Source: Candidatus Chlorohelix allophototropha
GTDB taxonomy: Bacteria > Chloroflexota > Chloroflexia > Chloroheliales > Chloroheliaceae
Assembly (NCBI RefSeq): GCF_030389965.1
Contig: NZ_CP128399.1
Location: 620,001 to 684,000, forward strand
DNA: 64,000 nt
Reading direction: 5' to 3'
The stretch's first letter is position 1. Each line of letters starts with the position of its first letter. A program made the translations under genes and the position numbers. The notes beneath the pieces were generated by a model, which saw nothing but the letters and a program-made list of their open reading frames with translations, searched no databases and was not told where the DNA came from. Shown piece after piece: positions 1 to 8,299 of this stretch.

Positions 1-510
1 CTCAATATCCAGAAGCAAACCGGGATGTTACATCTCTATAACGGGGATACTTCTGGCTTCATTTACATTGAACGGGGAGAAGTTTACGATTCTAAACTGG
101 ATACTATGACCGGGGCGCTGGCGTTGTTCCAGCTTTTTGGTTGGAAAACCGGAGACTTTGCTTTTGAGGTAAACGTACCGCCTCCCGGTCGTCGCACCAT
201 TCAGGCATCTTTGCCGGTATTGCAAGTGCGGGCTACTCTCTGGTTGGATAACTGGAACAAGCTGAATCCGATTATACCCACAACTTCGCATCGCATTGGG
301 ATTGCCTCTGACCCGGGTACTAACGTGGTTATTGAACCTTATCACTGGTCAATTCTAACCAAAATTGTCAATTCCCCGATTAGTATGTCACAACTCGCTT
401 CTGAGTTGAATCAGGATGTAATGACCGTAACCCGCATCGCTGCCGACTTGGTGAAAATGAAGATCGCGGTAGTTTACCCGCCCACTTCCGAGCCATCATC
501 CGAGAACTAA
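1..510 (+). CDS. DUF4388 (PATAN-like) domain protein, 5' end missing
   Basis: The reading frame is open from the first base, so the gene starts outside the window; the first in-window ATG is at 25. The visible part reads TGMLHLYNGDTSGFIYIERG followed by a tract ending in GWKTGDFAFEVN, which is the pattern of DUF4388/PATAN domains (a sensed strand pair, then a G-rich 'A..al..l..W..G.F.F' helix). The last 60 residues look like a winged-helix-type segment (ISMSQLASELNQDVMTVTRIAADLVKMK). Such proteins often occur beside small GTPase, kinase or response-regulator systems. A Ser/Thr kinase gene lies downstream, but a terminator separates them. The function is otherwise unknown. Confidence 0.7.
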   Translation, partial: LNIQKQTGMLHLYNGDTSGFIYIERGEVYDSKLDTMTGALALFQLFGWKTGDFAFEVNVPPPGRRTIQASLPVLQVRATLWLDNWNKLNPIIPTTSHRIGIASDPGTNVVIEPYHWSILTKIVNSPISMSQLASELNQDVMTVTRIAADLVKMKIAVVYPPTSEPSSEN

Positions 511-540
511 TGTCGGTATAACTTCAGAAAAGTGCAAAGA

Positions 541-572
541 CAAGGGGCGTAAAACCCCTTGTTTTGCTTTTA
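541..572 (+). terminator. Rho-independent terminator after the DUF4388 gene
   Basis: The perfect 7-bp stem CAAGGGG/CCCCTTG has loop CGTAAAA and is followed by TTTTGCTTTT. It lies 31 bases after the DUF4388 stop codon. Confidence 0.85.
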
Positions 573-764
573 TAATTTTAAGATTCGATTCATTTCATAT
601 AATGTAGCGAAGACTTGCTCTGTTGGGTATAATTAAACCGTAGTCGCGTTACAGATAAACTTTAGTCTTTCGGAATCCACTGTACTATCTTATCAAGTCA
701 AACGGCAAGAACTTGCTTCCGATAGCAATGACAAAACCATCACACACTACACTAATGGAAAAGT

Positions 765-2654
765 ATGAATGACACTATTCTTGTTGTAAAAGAACTCCAA
801 GCGGGCTATCAGGTTGATAGATACCTCCTAGAAGAACCTTTGGGTAGAGGCGGATGTGGTGAGGTGTGGTTGGCATGCCACCAAAACAAGAATCTGCATA
901 CCAAGAAATACGCCATCAAGTTTCTGACTAACCCCGGGCCTAGAGAACAGAACCGCTTTGAGCGGGAAATGCAAATTCTGGCACAGCTTGACGACAATCC
1001 GCACATTATTAAAGCGCTTGATTGCGGAGAAATCATTGGAACTCTTCAGGCGTTAGATTTGGTCAACCGGAAAGTAACGGGCGAACAGAAGGGTCAAACA
1101 ATCCCTTTTCTGGTGATGGAATATGCCACAAAAGGGGATATTTCAAAGCAAATCGGGAAAGTATCCCCGCAGGAAATAGCCGAACATCTGGAGCAAATAG
1201 CCGATGGGTTGGATTATGCCCACAAGTTGGGGATTATTCACCGAGACTTAAAACCGGGCAATTTGTTGCTGGATAGCCGAAACGAGATTAAAATAGCCGA
1301 TTTTGGAATAGCTCATACTGAGGATAGCCACCTTACAAGCGCTGGTAGCAGTTTTGGTACTCCCGCTTATATGGCTCCAGAACAGTTTAGCGATGCCGGG
1401 AATGTAGGCAACGCCGCTGATGTTTACAGTCTAGGCGTGGTGATATTTCAGCTACTTACAGGTAGCTTGCCTTTTGAGAGTACAGATTTTGCCCAGTTGA
1501 TAATAGCTCACTACCAGAAACCGCTACCAAAGCTGAGAAATTACGGGGCGAATTTGCCAGAACAACTTCAGGAAGTGTTGGAGAGGGCGACGGCGAAAGA
1601 ACCAAGCAGTCGGTATCTATCGGTGGGGGCATTTGCGACAGCTTTCAAGCAAGCACTTGTGCCGAAAGTAGCCGCGCCAAAAATAGACGGTTATTCCGCT
1701 AACATTAAACCTATGCAAAAGGCTCAGTTTGCACCAGCGCCTGTTATAAACCCGAATCTTGTCACACCAACCGAAGCACCGCGGTTACTCAGGGAAATTG
1801 CCGACCCGCGCACCACTCACAAACGCCGCATGGAAATCGGTGACCGCCTGAACGAAATCGGTGACCCTCGTTCGGGTGTGGGATTACGCTCGGATGATAT
1901 CCCCGATATAGCGTGGTTGCTGGTAGCACCGGGGGGCTATCTGCAAATAAAGGGAACACCTTTTGATGTGCAACCCTTCTATATTGCCCAATACCAGATA
2001 ACCTACGCCCAATATGAGGCATTTGTGAAAGCAACAGACGGCTATAACAATCCGTTATGGTGGAAGGGCTTTCCCAGAGAATGCCGGCGGCAAAAGCTGG
2101 ATAAACAAAGCTATGGCTTGTTGAGTAACCCGCGTGACAGTTTATCGTGGTATCAGAGCGTAGCGTTAGGGCGCTGGTTGAATAATTGTTTGCGCGGAAT
2201 GCAATTCCCGAATCCGAGCGGGGGTGACTATCCATTAATTGTTGGTGATAACGCGCAAGTACGGTTACCTACGGAGTGGGAATGGCAATGGGCAGCGCAA
2301 GGGGGCAGCGAGCAGCGGAAATTTCCTTGGGGCAAGTGGCAAGAAGGTTATGCCAATACTGATGAAATAAAATTAGGACGAGCGATTGCGGTGGGCATGT
2401 ATCCGCAGGGAGCGGCGAAATGTGGCGCAATGGATATCAGCGGCAACCTGTGGGAGTGGTGCTTGAATAAGTACAAGAAACCGGGTGAGGCAGATGCAGA
2501 CGAAAGTGAGGCTGCAAAGGTGCTGCGGGGAGGTTCTTTCTCACTCAATCAAGCATATGCCTCATGTATATATCGCTACCATGATGAACCAAAGGGCAGT
2601 CTCTACGATGTTGGCTTTCGGTTAGTGCTGTCCACCCCCATCGCGGGTCTTTGA
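765..2654 (+). CDS. Ser/Thr protein kinase fused to a C-terminal FGE/SUMF1-like domain
   Basis: This 629-residue protein has an N-terminal Hanks-type kinase: glycine loop GRGGCG at 27-32, ATP lysine in YAIKF (K52), catalytic HRDLKPGN at about 159, DFG at 179-181 and GTPAYMAPEQ near 205. A linker with the DPR..GV pattern (about 345-385) leads to a formylglycine-generating-enzyme/SUMF1-type C-type-lectin-like domain (about 390-625) with LPTEWEWQWAA, GNLWEWC and LRGGSF motifs. No membrane helix is visible, so it is probably cytosolic. In known kinase-FGE fusions the FGE part is usually thought to bind ligand or substrate rather than oxidise cysteine; that applies here only by inference. The ATG follows a GGAAAAG-like site. 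It is flanked by terminators, so it is a single-gene transcript. Confidence 0.9.
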   Translation: MNDTILVVKELQAGYQVDRYLLEEPLGRGGCGEVWLACHQNKNLHTKKYAIKFLTNPGPREQNRFEREMQILAQLDDNPHIIKALDCGEIIGTLQALDLVNRKVTGEQKGQTIPFLVMEYATKGDISKQIGKVSPQEIAEHLEQIADGLDYAHKLGIIHRDLKPGNLLLDSRNEIKIADFGIAHTEDSHLTSAGSSFGTPAYMAPEQFSDAGNVGNAADVYSLGVVIFQLLTGSLPFESTDFAQLIIAHYQKPLPKLRNYGANLPEQLQEVLERATAKEPSSRYLSVGAFATAFKQALVPKVAAPKIDGYSANIKPMQKAQFAPAPVINPNLVTPTEAPRLLREIADPRTTHKRRMEIGDRLNEIGDPRSGVGLRSDDIPDIAWLLVAPGGYLQIKGTPFDVQPFYIAQYQITYAQYEAFVKATDGYNNPLWWKGFPRECRRQKLDKQSYGLLSNPRDSLSWYQSVALGRWLNNCLRGMQFPNPSGGDYPLIVGDNAQVRLPTEWEWQWAAQGGSEQRKFPWGKWQEGYANTDEIKLGRAIAVGMYPQGAAKCGAMDISGNLWEWCLNKYKKPGEADADESEAAKVLRGGSFSLNQAYASCIYRYHDEPKGSLYDVGFRLVLSTPIAGL

Positions 2655-2659
2655 TAAAG

Positions 2660-2715
2660 AAGGGCGGTTCATGCCTGTTTACGTATTTGATTCACAGGCA
2701 AGCGAACCGCCTTTC
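2660..2715. terminator. Bidirectional terminator between convergent genes
   Basis: A long two-part stem is formed by GGCGGTTC (2663-2670) with GAACCGCC (2704-2711) and GCCTGT with ACAGGC. It is flanked by A-rich sequence on the left and CTTTC on the right. It lies between the kinase gene (+) and the SGNH hydrolase gene (-) and can serve both. Confidence 0.7.
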
Positions 2716-2721
2716 TAGATG

Positions 2722-3564
2722 TTATGTCCAACCAAACGCGGCTTTGGCAGAAGCGAAGGTTATTTCGGCGAGTTTGGTTTGACCCGCTAGGGAAGGGTGA
2801 AAGTAATCGCGGGTGGATACTTGGCTGGCGGTAAATTGGTAATTGTACACGGTGTTTGAGTCAAAGCGGCAGTTGGCGTATTTGGCGCATTCGGTGGCAA
2901 GTGCACTGTTAAAGTCCTTTACGCGCTGGTCAACTCTGGTGCGGCGGGCGGTATCGGTAGCGCTGGTTGAGGTTGGGTTAGCCAGCATCGACTGACAAGT
3001 GCCTAATAACCCCCATATGGTACGCGCCCAGAAATTACCTTTCAACAATGACCAAAGCTGTTTTATATTGGGGATGCTGGCAACGAAAATCTGGGCATTG
3101 GGGTCTTTAGCTGCAATCGCGGTGAGCGCGCTCGCGAACTGGCTTTGATAATTGGCTACAGTGGTCATGGCGGCTTCGCTGCTGGCGCAGGCATCGTTTG
3201 CGCCCATCAGTATGGTGACATATCCCATTCCGGCGGGTGAGGCATTTACCTGACCGAGCAAATTGCTCATCCTCGCTCCGGTAACGGCGTTGTTGTAATT
3301 TTTGCCGGAAATAGCAGGGTTAGCCGCGAGAATACGTAAATACTGGCTGTTAACCGAAGCGGTGGTGCCGGTTGACCACGCATTCTGAGTTGCGTCTGAG
3401 AAGGCAGTAGAACCGGTGTTGAAAGCGCGAGAGATAGAATCACCGAAAGCAACCATCGAGTTGGGATAGGGATTAGCTGCCTCTGCCATTGGCACCAATA
3501 GCATGGAAAGCGTTACAACCATCAGGAGCGAAACCTTCATCCTAGAAAACAACCTTTTGGACAT
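2722..3564 (-). CDS. Secreted SGNH/GDSL hydrolase
   Basis: This 280-residue protein has an N-terminal signal peptide (KR-rich start, a hydrophobic stretch to about residue 25, cleavage likely after AEA). The SGNH family blocks are present: VAFGDSIS (block I, nucleophile Ser), the block III GAND motif (GANDAC), and DYFHPSLAGQ with the catalytic His (block V). Secreted members with this layout act as lipases or esterases on lipids or acylated sugars; the substrate here is unknown. Start chosen because GAAGGAGAATTAGCC precedes the ATG. It is monocistronic and convergent with the kinase-FGE gene. Confidence 0.85.
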   Translation of the reverse strand: MSKRLFSRMKVSLLMVVTLSMLLVPMAEAANPYPNSMVAFGDSISRAFNTGSTAFSDATQNAWSTGTTASVNSQYLRILAANPAISGKNYNNAVTGARMSNLLGQVNASPAGMGYVTILMGANDACASSEAAMTTVANYQSQFASALTAIAAKDPNAQIFVASIPNIKQLWSLLKGNFWARTIWGLLGTCQSMLANPTSTSATDTARRTRVDQRVKDFNSALATECAKYANCRFDSNTVYNYQFTASQVSTRDYFHPSLAGQTKLAEITFASAKAAFGWT

Positions 3565-3644
3565 GGCTAATTCTCCTTCAAATGCTAACTTTTCAACTTT
3601 ATAAAAATAAGGGGAGTTTAAAAATTATAGCATGTAAACTTTAA

Positions 3645-4901
3645 TCATGCTACCCAATATCCGGCGCAAAAACGCGCTACCAGCAAGCCTAAAAGTGGCA
3701 GGGAAGCGGTGAAATATCCCTGCTTCAGTAGCGGGAATCGCTTTGAAGTTGCTGCGAGAAAGAGGAAAGCGGGAAATATTATCAGCATAAAGCGCGACAT
3801 CGAGTATAATCCTACGTCGGTGGCAGGCGCAAAAAGCGGTTGTATTAGGCAGAACAGGAAATAGACGAAATACATGCCTCGCATGCGCCCTTTCCACACT
3901 AACCAACCGCACCCGACCAATAGCAACAGGAACAGGTAAGTGAGCGGTACGTTGATAAAAGACATATCAGTTTGGAGTTGCGCTGGTGGATACCAGATTT
4001 GGCGATCAAAAAGCTTGTTCCAGAAATTTCCGGTAACGGTTGCCATCGTTTCCCACGGTAGGCTGAATTCGCGTTTCCAGAAGCGTTGGCTATCGCTGAG
4101 AAAGGCGAGCGGGTTGCCATAATTAGCCCAGTTGTAAGCCGCCCAACTTACCAACGCCAACCCCGGCAAAGCGAAATAAAGCAGCTTAAAATCGAGCTTG
4201 CGCCAGCGCCATTCACGCTGCTGCCCGTATTCCACCAGTAGCGCCAACGCCACGAAAATACCTTGATTCTTGGTGAGGGTTGCCAGCGCTGCTAATACTA
4301 GCGCTAATAGCCAGCGTTGTTGTCGTGCTGCTAGGAACGCCCCCAACGCCAGCGCAAGGAACAGGCTCTCGGAATAGACCGCGACCATGTAATACGAGGT
4401 AGGGAAAGCCAGTAAGAACGCCACGCTAAGCCACGCAGTGTCGTGTTCGTAGTCGTGCGCCACCAAACGATAGAGCAGGACGCAAGCGAACAACGCCGCT
4501 AGACTGGCAAGCAATAGTCCTGCCCATTTGTAGGCAGTTTCAACCGGACTACCTACTCCCAGCACAAAGCCTATCCAGCGCACCAGATGTGGGAAAAGCG
4601 GGTAAAAAGCGTTTGAACCTTCGCGGGTATAGCCCTTTTCGGCGATGGTGATGTACCAACCTCCATCCCACCCCGTCCAATTCCAGATCAAATGCTCGAA
4701 CCAACCATCCGATACTTTGGCAGGTAATGCGGTTGGAACTTCGGCAGGTGGTATCAGCATTCCCACTAATGCCGGGAATATAAAAAGTCCCACGCGCCAC
4801 AATAGCCATGTTTTGAGAACAGGCGCAGGGAAAACCGCGAGTATAGAAGAACCGACTCCGTGGAGTATAGCGGCATTTTTCGGCTGTGCATTTTCAATCA
4901 T
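3645..4901 (-). CDS. PIG-V-like integral membrane mannosyltransferase
   Basis: This 418-residue polytopic protein has roughly ten hydrophobic segments. The N-terminal region carries WTGWDGGWYITIAEKGY followed by NAFYPLFPHLVRW. This WDg.WY...A..GY..........fPLyP pattern is characteristic of PIG-V-like GT-C glycosyltransferases that use polyprenyl-phosphate-linked mannose or similar donors. The Asp in WDGGWY is the expected catalytic or metal residue. Acceptor and donor cannot be told from sequence. It lies downstream of ftsH but is separated from it by a strong terminator, so it is probably expressed on its own. Confidence 0.75.
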   Translation of the reverse strand: MIENAQPKNAAILHGVGSSILAVFPAPVLKTWLLWRVGLFIFPALVGMLIPPAEVPTALPAKVSDGWFEHLIWNWTGWDGGWYITIAEKGYTREGSNAFYPLFPHLVRWIGFVLGVGSPVETAYKWAGLLLASLAALFACVLLYRLVAHDYEHDTAWLSVAFLLAFPTSYYMVAVYSESLFLALALGAFLAARQQRWLLALVLAALATLTKNQGIFVALALLVEYGQQREWRWRKLDFKLLYFALPGLALVSWAAYNWANYGNPLAFLSDSQRFWKREFSLPWETMATVTGNFWNKLFDRQIWYPPAQLQTDMSFINVPLTYLFLLLLVGCGWLVWKGRMRGMYFVYFLFCLIQPLFAPATDVGLYSMSRFMLIIFPAFLFLAATSKRFPLLKQGYFTASLPLLGLLVARFCAGYWVA

Positions 4902-4950
4902 CAGCGCGATTGTAGAGTCTGGATTGCTTAACTGTCAAATCAGGCATAGA

Positions 4951-4987
4951 AAAATCCCCGCTCCGGCGTTTGTCCGGAGAAGGGATT
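4951..4987 (-). terminator. Rho-independent terminator of ftsH
   Basis: Read on the minus strand, a CTCCGGA/CCGGAG stem is enclosed by AATCCC/GGGGATT, has loop CAAACG, and is followed by TTTTTC. It begins about 40 bases after the ftsH stop. Confidence 0.85.
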
Positions 4988-5027
4988 ATGAAAACATCTG
5001 ACTTGTTAGCAAAAAGTAAGTGTCACT

Positions 5028-6947
5028 CTAGCCATTAGTGCCGGTTCCGGTTTTCCCCGGCTCGGTTTTCCGTTCGAAAGGCTTAGTAGCGTCATTATAT
5101 TTGTAGGTGAGCAACTTTATGCTTTCTTCAGCCTGAAATTCCTGTAGCACCTGCTCGAAAAGCGCATCCATCTCATCACCGCTGATAACCTCTTTTTCTA
5201 GCACCAGATTAGAGATGGCTACCAAATGTCTGCGATAGGTGGAAAGAATGGAGCGAGAACGGTTCAATGCCTCGTTTATCATCGCCGTTACTTCACGGTC
5301 AATTTCGAAGGCAACCGTATTGCTGTAATTGGCGACACGCTGACGACCACCCATGTTTTCGCCGTAAGCCACCGGACCAAGCCTGCTCATACCATATTCT
5401 GTCACCATCGCCCGTGCCATTTGGGTGACGCGCTCAATGTCATTGCTAGGACCGGTGCTAGCTTCGCCAAACATCAACTCCTCGGCAGCATGCCCGCCCA
5501 AAGCAAAAGTCATAAAGCCTTCGAGTTGCGTTTTGGTCATCAAGCTGCGATCTTCATCGGCGGCGACACGGGTATAACCGCCCATTCTCCCGCGCGAAAT
5601 AATAGAGATTTTTTGCACCGGGTCAACCCCACCCGCCAGTTTAGCGCACAGGGCATGCCCTACTTCGTGATAGGCAGTAACAATTTTTTCGTGTTCGCTA
5701 ATAACTCGGCTTTTGCGTTCCGGTCCGGCTACTACCCGATCAATTGATTCTTCCAGTTCATCCATTCCAATCTGGCGTTTGTTGCGGCGCGCAGTGAGAA
5801 TAGCAGCTTCGTTGACCAAGTTTGCCAGATCAGCGCCGCTAAAACCAGCGGTTTGGCGGGCGATACGGTTGTAATCCACTTCAGGAGCAAGTGGTTTGCC
5901 TTTGCTATGTACCTGTAGAATAGCGACTCGCCCAAGGTAATCCGGGTTGTCCACCTGTATCTGACGATCAAACCGACCGGGGCGCAGGAACGCCGGATCA
6001 AGGATATCGGCGCGGTTGGTAGCAGCGATGATAATGATATTTGTGGCGCTATCAAAGCCATCCATTTCAACCAGAATCTGGTTCAGGGTTTGCTCGCGTT
6101 CCTCAGTGCCACCCCCTACGCGCACCCCACGTTTGCGGGCGAGGGCATCGACTTCATCAATAAAAATGATGCAAGGCGCCATCTTTTTAGCTCTAGCGAA
6201 CAAATCGCGCACACGCGCCGCGCCTACACCTACGAACATTTCTACAAATTCGCTACCGCTAACGCTCATAAAAGGAACGTTAGCTTCCCCTGCTACTGCT
6301 TTTGCCAGCAGGGTTTTACCGGTGCCGGGCGGACCTACCAACAGCACGCCTTTGGGAATGCGCGCTCCTAATTCGGTAAAGCGGGTATGATCCTTGAGAA
6401 ATTCAACTACTTCTTCCAACTCTTGCTTGGCTTCTTCGTTTCCGGCAACGTCGGCGAAAGTGACGCCCACCTTTTGAGGAGTGACGGTTTTCGCGTTACT
6501 ACGCCCGAAGCTAAACTGTGAGTCCATCCCTCCCCCTGACCCGGCAGAGCGGCGACTCATCAAGAACCAGAAACCGAGGATAATGATAACCGGCAGCAGC
6601 ATCAGCAATACGCTGCGTACTCCGCTGATCCACGCGCTACTATCGGTTTTCAGCATAGGGTATTTGTCCAGCGGTACACCGTAACTGATTAATACATCAT
6701 CTATGCGAGTAAGACCGCCGGGCAAAGTAGTGGTATAGCTTTTATCCGGTTCGCTCCCAACTGTAAAGTTGATAGTATGATTGCTTTGGTTAGTGGTAAT
6801 GGTGGTAACTTCACCGTTTACCGCTTTCTTCAAGAAATCATTGTAATTTACCGTTGTACCAGTCGGACCAGAGGTAAATAATATAAGAAAAAAGGCGACG
6901 ATTGCCGTTAGTATGACCGCGCCTATTATTAGTTTTCTTTTGCTCAT
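5028..6947 (-). CDS. ftsH: ATP-dependent zinc metalloprotease FtsH
   Basis: This 639-residue membrane AAA+ protease degrades membrane and soluble proteins as a hexamer. The order is: TM1 (about 7-25), periplasmic/extracellular domain (about 30-105), TM2 (about 112-130), AAA+ domain with Walker A GPPGTGKT at 205-212, Walker [10 protein letters not shown] at 260-268 and an SRH near 318-326, then the M41 peptidase with HEVGH at 427-431. The pore motif (F-V-G, around 238-242) and a later acidic zinc ligand in the EASTGPSND region are also present. Length and motifs are those of a full functional enzyme. It has its own terminator and appears monocistronic. Confidence 0.97.
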   Translation of the reverse strand: MSKRKLIIGAVILTAIVAFFLILFTSGPTGTTVNYNDFLKKAVNGEVTTITTNQSNHTINFTVGSEPDKSYTTTLPGGLTRIDDVLISYGVPLDKYPMLKTDSSAWISGVRSVLLMLLPVIIILGFWFLMSRRSAGSGGGMDSQFSFGRSNAKTVTPQKVGVTFADVAGNEEAKQELEEVVEFLKDHTRFTELGARIPKGVLLVGPPGTGKTLLAKAVAGEANVPFMSVSGSEFVEMFVGVGAARVRDLFARAKKMAPCIIFIDEVDALARKRGVRVGGGTEEREQTLNQILVEMDGFDSATNIIIIAATNRADILDPAFLRPGRFDRQIQVDNPDYLGRVAILQVHSKGKPLAPEVDYNRIARQTAGFSGADLANLVNEAAILTARRNKRQIGMDELEESIDRVVAGPERKSRVISEHEKIVTAYHEVGHALCAKLAGGVDPVQKISIISRGRMGGYTRVAADEDRSLMTKTQLEGFMTFALGGHAAEELMFGEASTGPSNDIERVTQMARAMVTEYGMSRLGPVAYGENMGGRQRVANYSNTVAFEIDREVTAMINEALNRSRSILSTYRRHLVAISNLVLEKEVISGDEMDALFEQVLQEFQAEESIKLLTYKYNDATKPFERKTEPGKTGTGTNG

Positions 6948-7078
6948 AAGTACATTTTACTTTCGATTGGAGACGGAATTGCTCTATTTTATTAATTCCA
7001 GAAAATTATAAGGTAAATATCAAGATAAGACTACCCATAAAGGGGGAGTGTTTATTGTATTATAGGGGAAGAATCGGT

Positions 7079-8257
7079 TTATAGGTCCTGTTTTTGTTCT
7101 TGCTGATTGGGTTTGCGATTGCGAGGGTGATAATAAACGCTGTAGAGGATGATGGGCAGCAGCAGGATTACCAATACAACCAACGCTAGGAATTTTATCC
7201 ACGGCTCTTGCGTGATGGGCATTATACCCACCAACCCAAAGATGATGGTTAGGGCGTAGAAAAAGAGTACGATTTGACGCTGGCTGTAGCCCATTTCGAG
7301 CAAGCGGTGGTGTATATGGCTTTTATCGGCTTTCCCGGCGCTACGGCGGTTGTAGAGCCGATACAGCACTACCCAGATGGCATCCATAACCGGTAATCCC
7401 ACCACTAATAATACCGTTGCCAGTTTTGCCCCATCAATGATAGACAGAACGCCCAGCGCAAACCCAAGAAACATTGCGCCGCTATCGCCCATAAAGATAC
7501 TGGCGGGATGCCAGTTAAAGGGCAGGAATCCGGCTATTGAAGCTGCCAGTACCACTGCAATCAGCGCGCTGGTAAATTGCCATTGATAACCATGCTCGGC
7601 ATTGCGCCCACCCAAAAGATTTTCGAGGAATAGCATTATCGCTGCAATGAAGACGATACCGCCCGAAAGCCCGTCCAACCCATCTATCCAATTGATGGTA
7701 TTCATCATGCCCACAATCCAAACGAGGGTGATGATGAGGGCGAGAATTGGAATGTCTCCCAGACGGATGATCCCCCCAAAAGGATTGTTTATGATGTCGA
7801 TCAGTACGCCCGGTCTGCCGGTAGGGTAGAGTACTTGCGGCACTACAATTATTGCAGCGCCCAGAAAGTGAGATAGCAGGCGAGGTAAGGGGGAAAGTTC
7901 TTTGATATCGTCAATGGTGCTGATAACCGCAATCGGTAATGAACCAAGCAACAGCAGGATAATACGCCATAAATCGTCGCCGAGCCAGAACTGTCCTTTA
8001 AATAATCCGGCGGCAATGAGCAGAAAGCTGATGGCGATACCTGCTATGATGGCAAATACAAAGCTGAGATAGATAGCAAGCCCGCCGATTCGTGGGGTTG
8101 GGTTAACATGCACTCGGCGCGGAGAAGGCGGCACAACCCACCCCCGCGTAACCGCCCAGTTTCGCAGAAAAGGGGTGAGCCAGATTGAAACGCCAAATGC
8201 CACTATGCCGGAAACGCAAAGTATGATTGTATCAGCCCATGACTTGTCAACGCTCAT
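7079..8257 (-). CDS. WecA/TagO/MraY-type undecaprenyl-phosphate sugar-1-phosphate transferase
   Basis: This 392-residue protein has about eleven membrane segments. It shows the cytoplasmic-loop motifs of the polyprenyl-phosphate N-acetylhexosamine-1-phosphate transferase family: TIDDIKEL (the DD motif), NTINWIDGLDGL, NWHPASIFMGDSGA, and DKSHIHHRLLEMG (the HIHH motif that separates WecA/TagO-type enzymes from MraY). It should transfer GlcNAc-1-P (or a related sugar-1-P) to undecaprenyl phosphate, starting a cell-wall or exopolysaccharide glycan. No other glycan gene is adjacent, apart from the PIG-V-like gene beyond ftsH. Confidence 0.9.
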   Translation of the reverse strand: MSVDKSWADTIILCVSGIVAFGVSIWLTPFLRNWAVTRGWVVPPSPRRVHVNPTPRIGGLAIYLSFVFAIIAGIAISFLLIAAGLFKGQFWLGDDLWRIILLLLGSLPIAVISTIDDIKELSPLPRLLSHFLGAAIIVVPQVLYPTGRPGVLIDIINNPFGGIIRLGDIPILALIITLVWIVGMMNTINWIDGLDGLSGGIVFIAAIMLFLENLLGGRNAEHGYQWQFTSALIAVVLAASIAGFLPFNWHPASIFMGDSGAMFLGFALGVLSIIDGAKLATVLLVVGLPVMDAIWVVLYRLYNRRSAGKADKSHIHHRLLEMGYSQRQIVLFFYALTIIFGLVGIMPITQEPWIKFLALVVLVILLLPIILYSVYYHPRNRKPNQQEQKQDL

Positions 8258-8299
8258 AGGCTGTATTTTAGCATAACTAAAGTAATATTGCCGTGAAGT

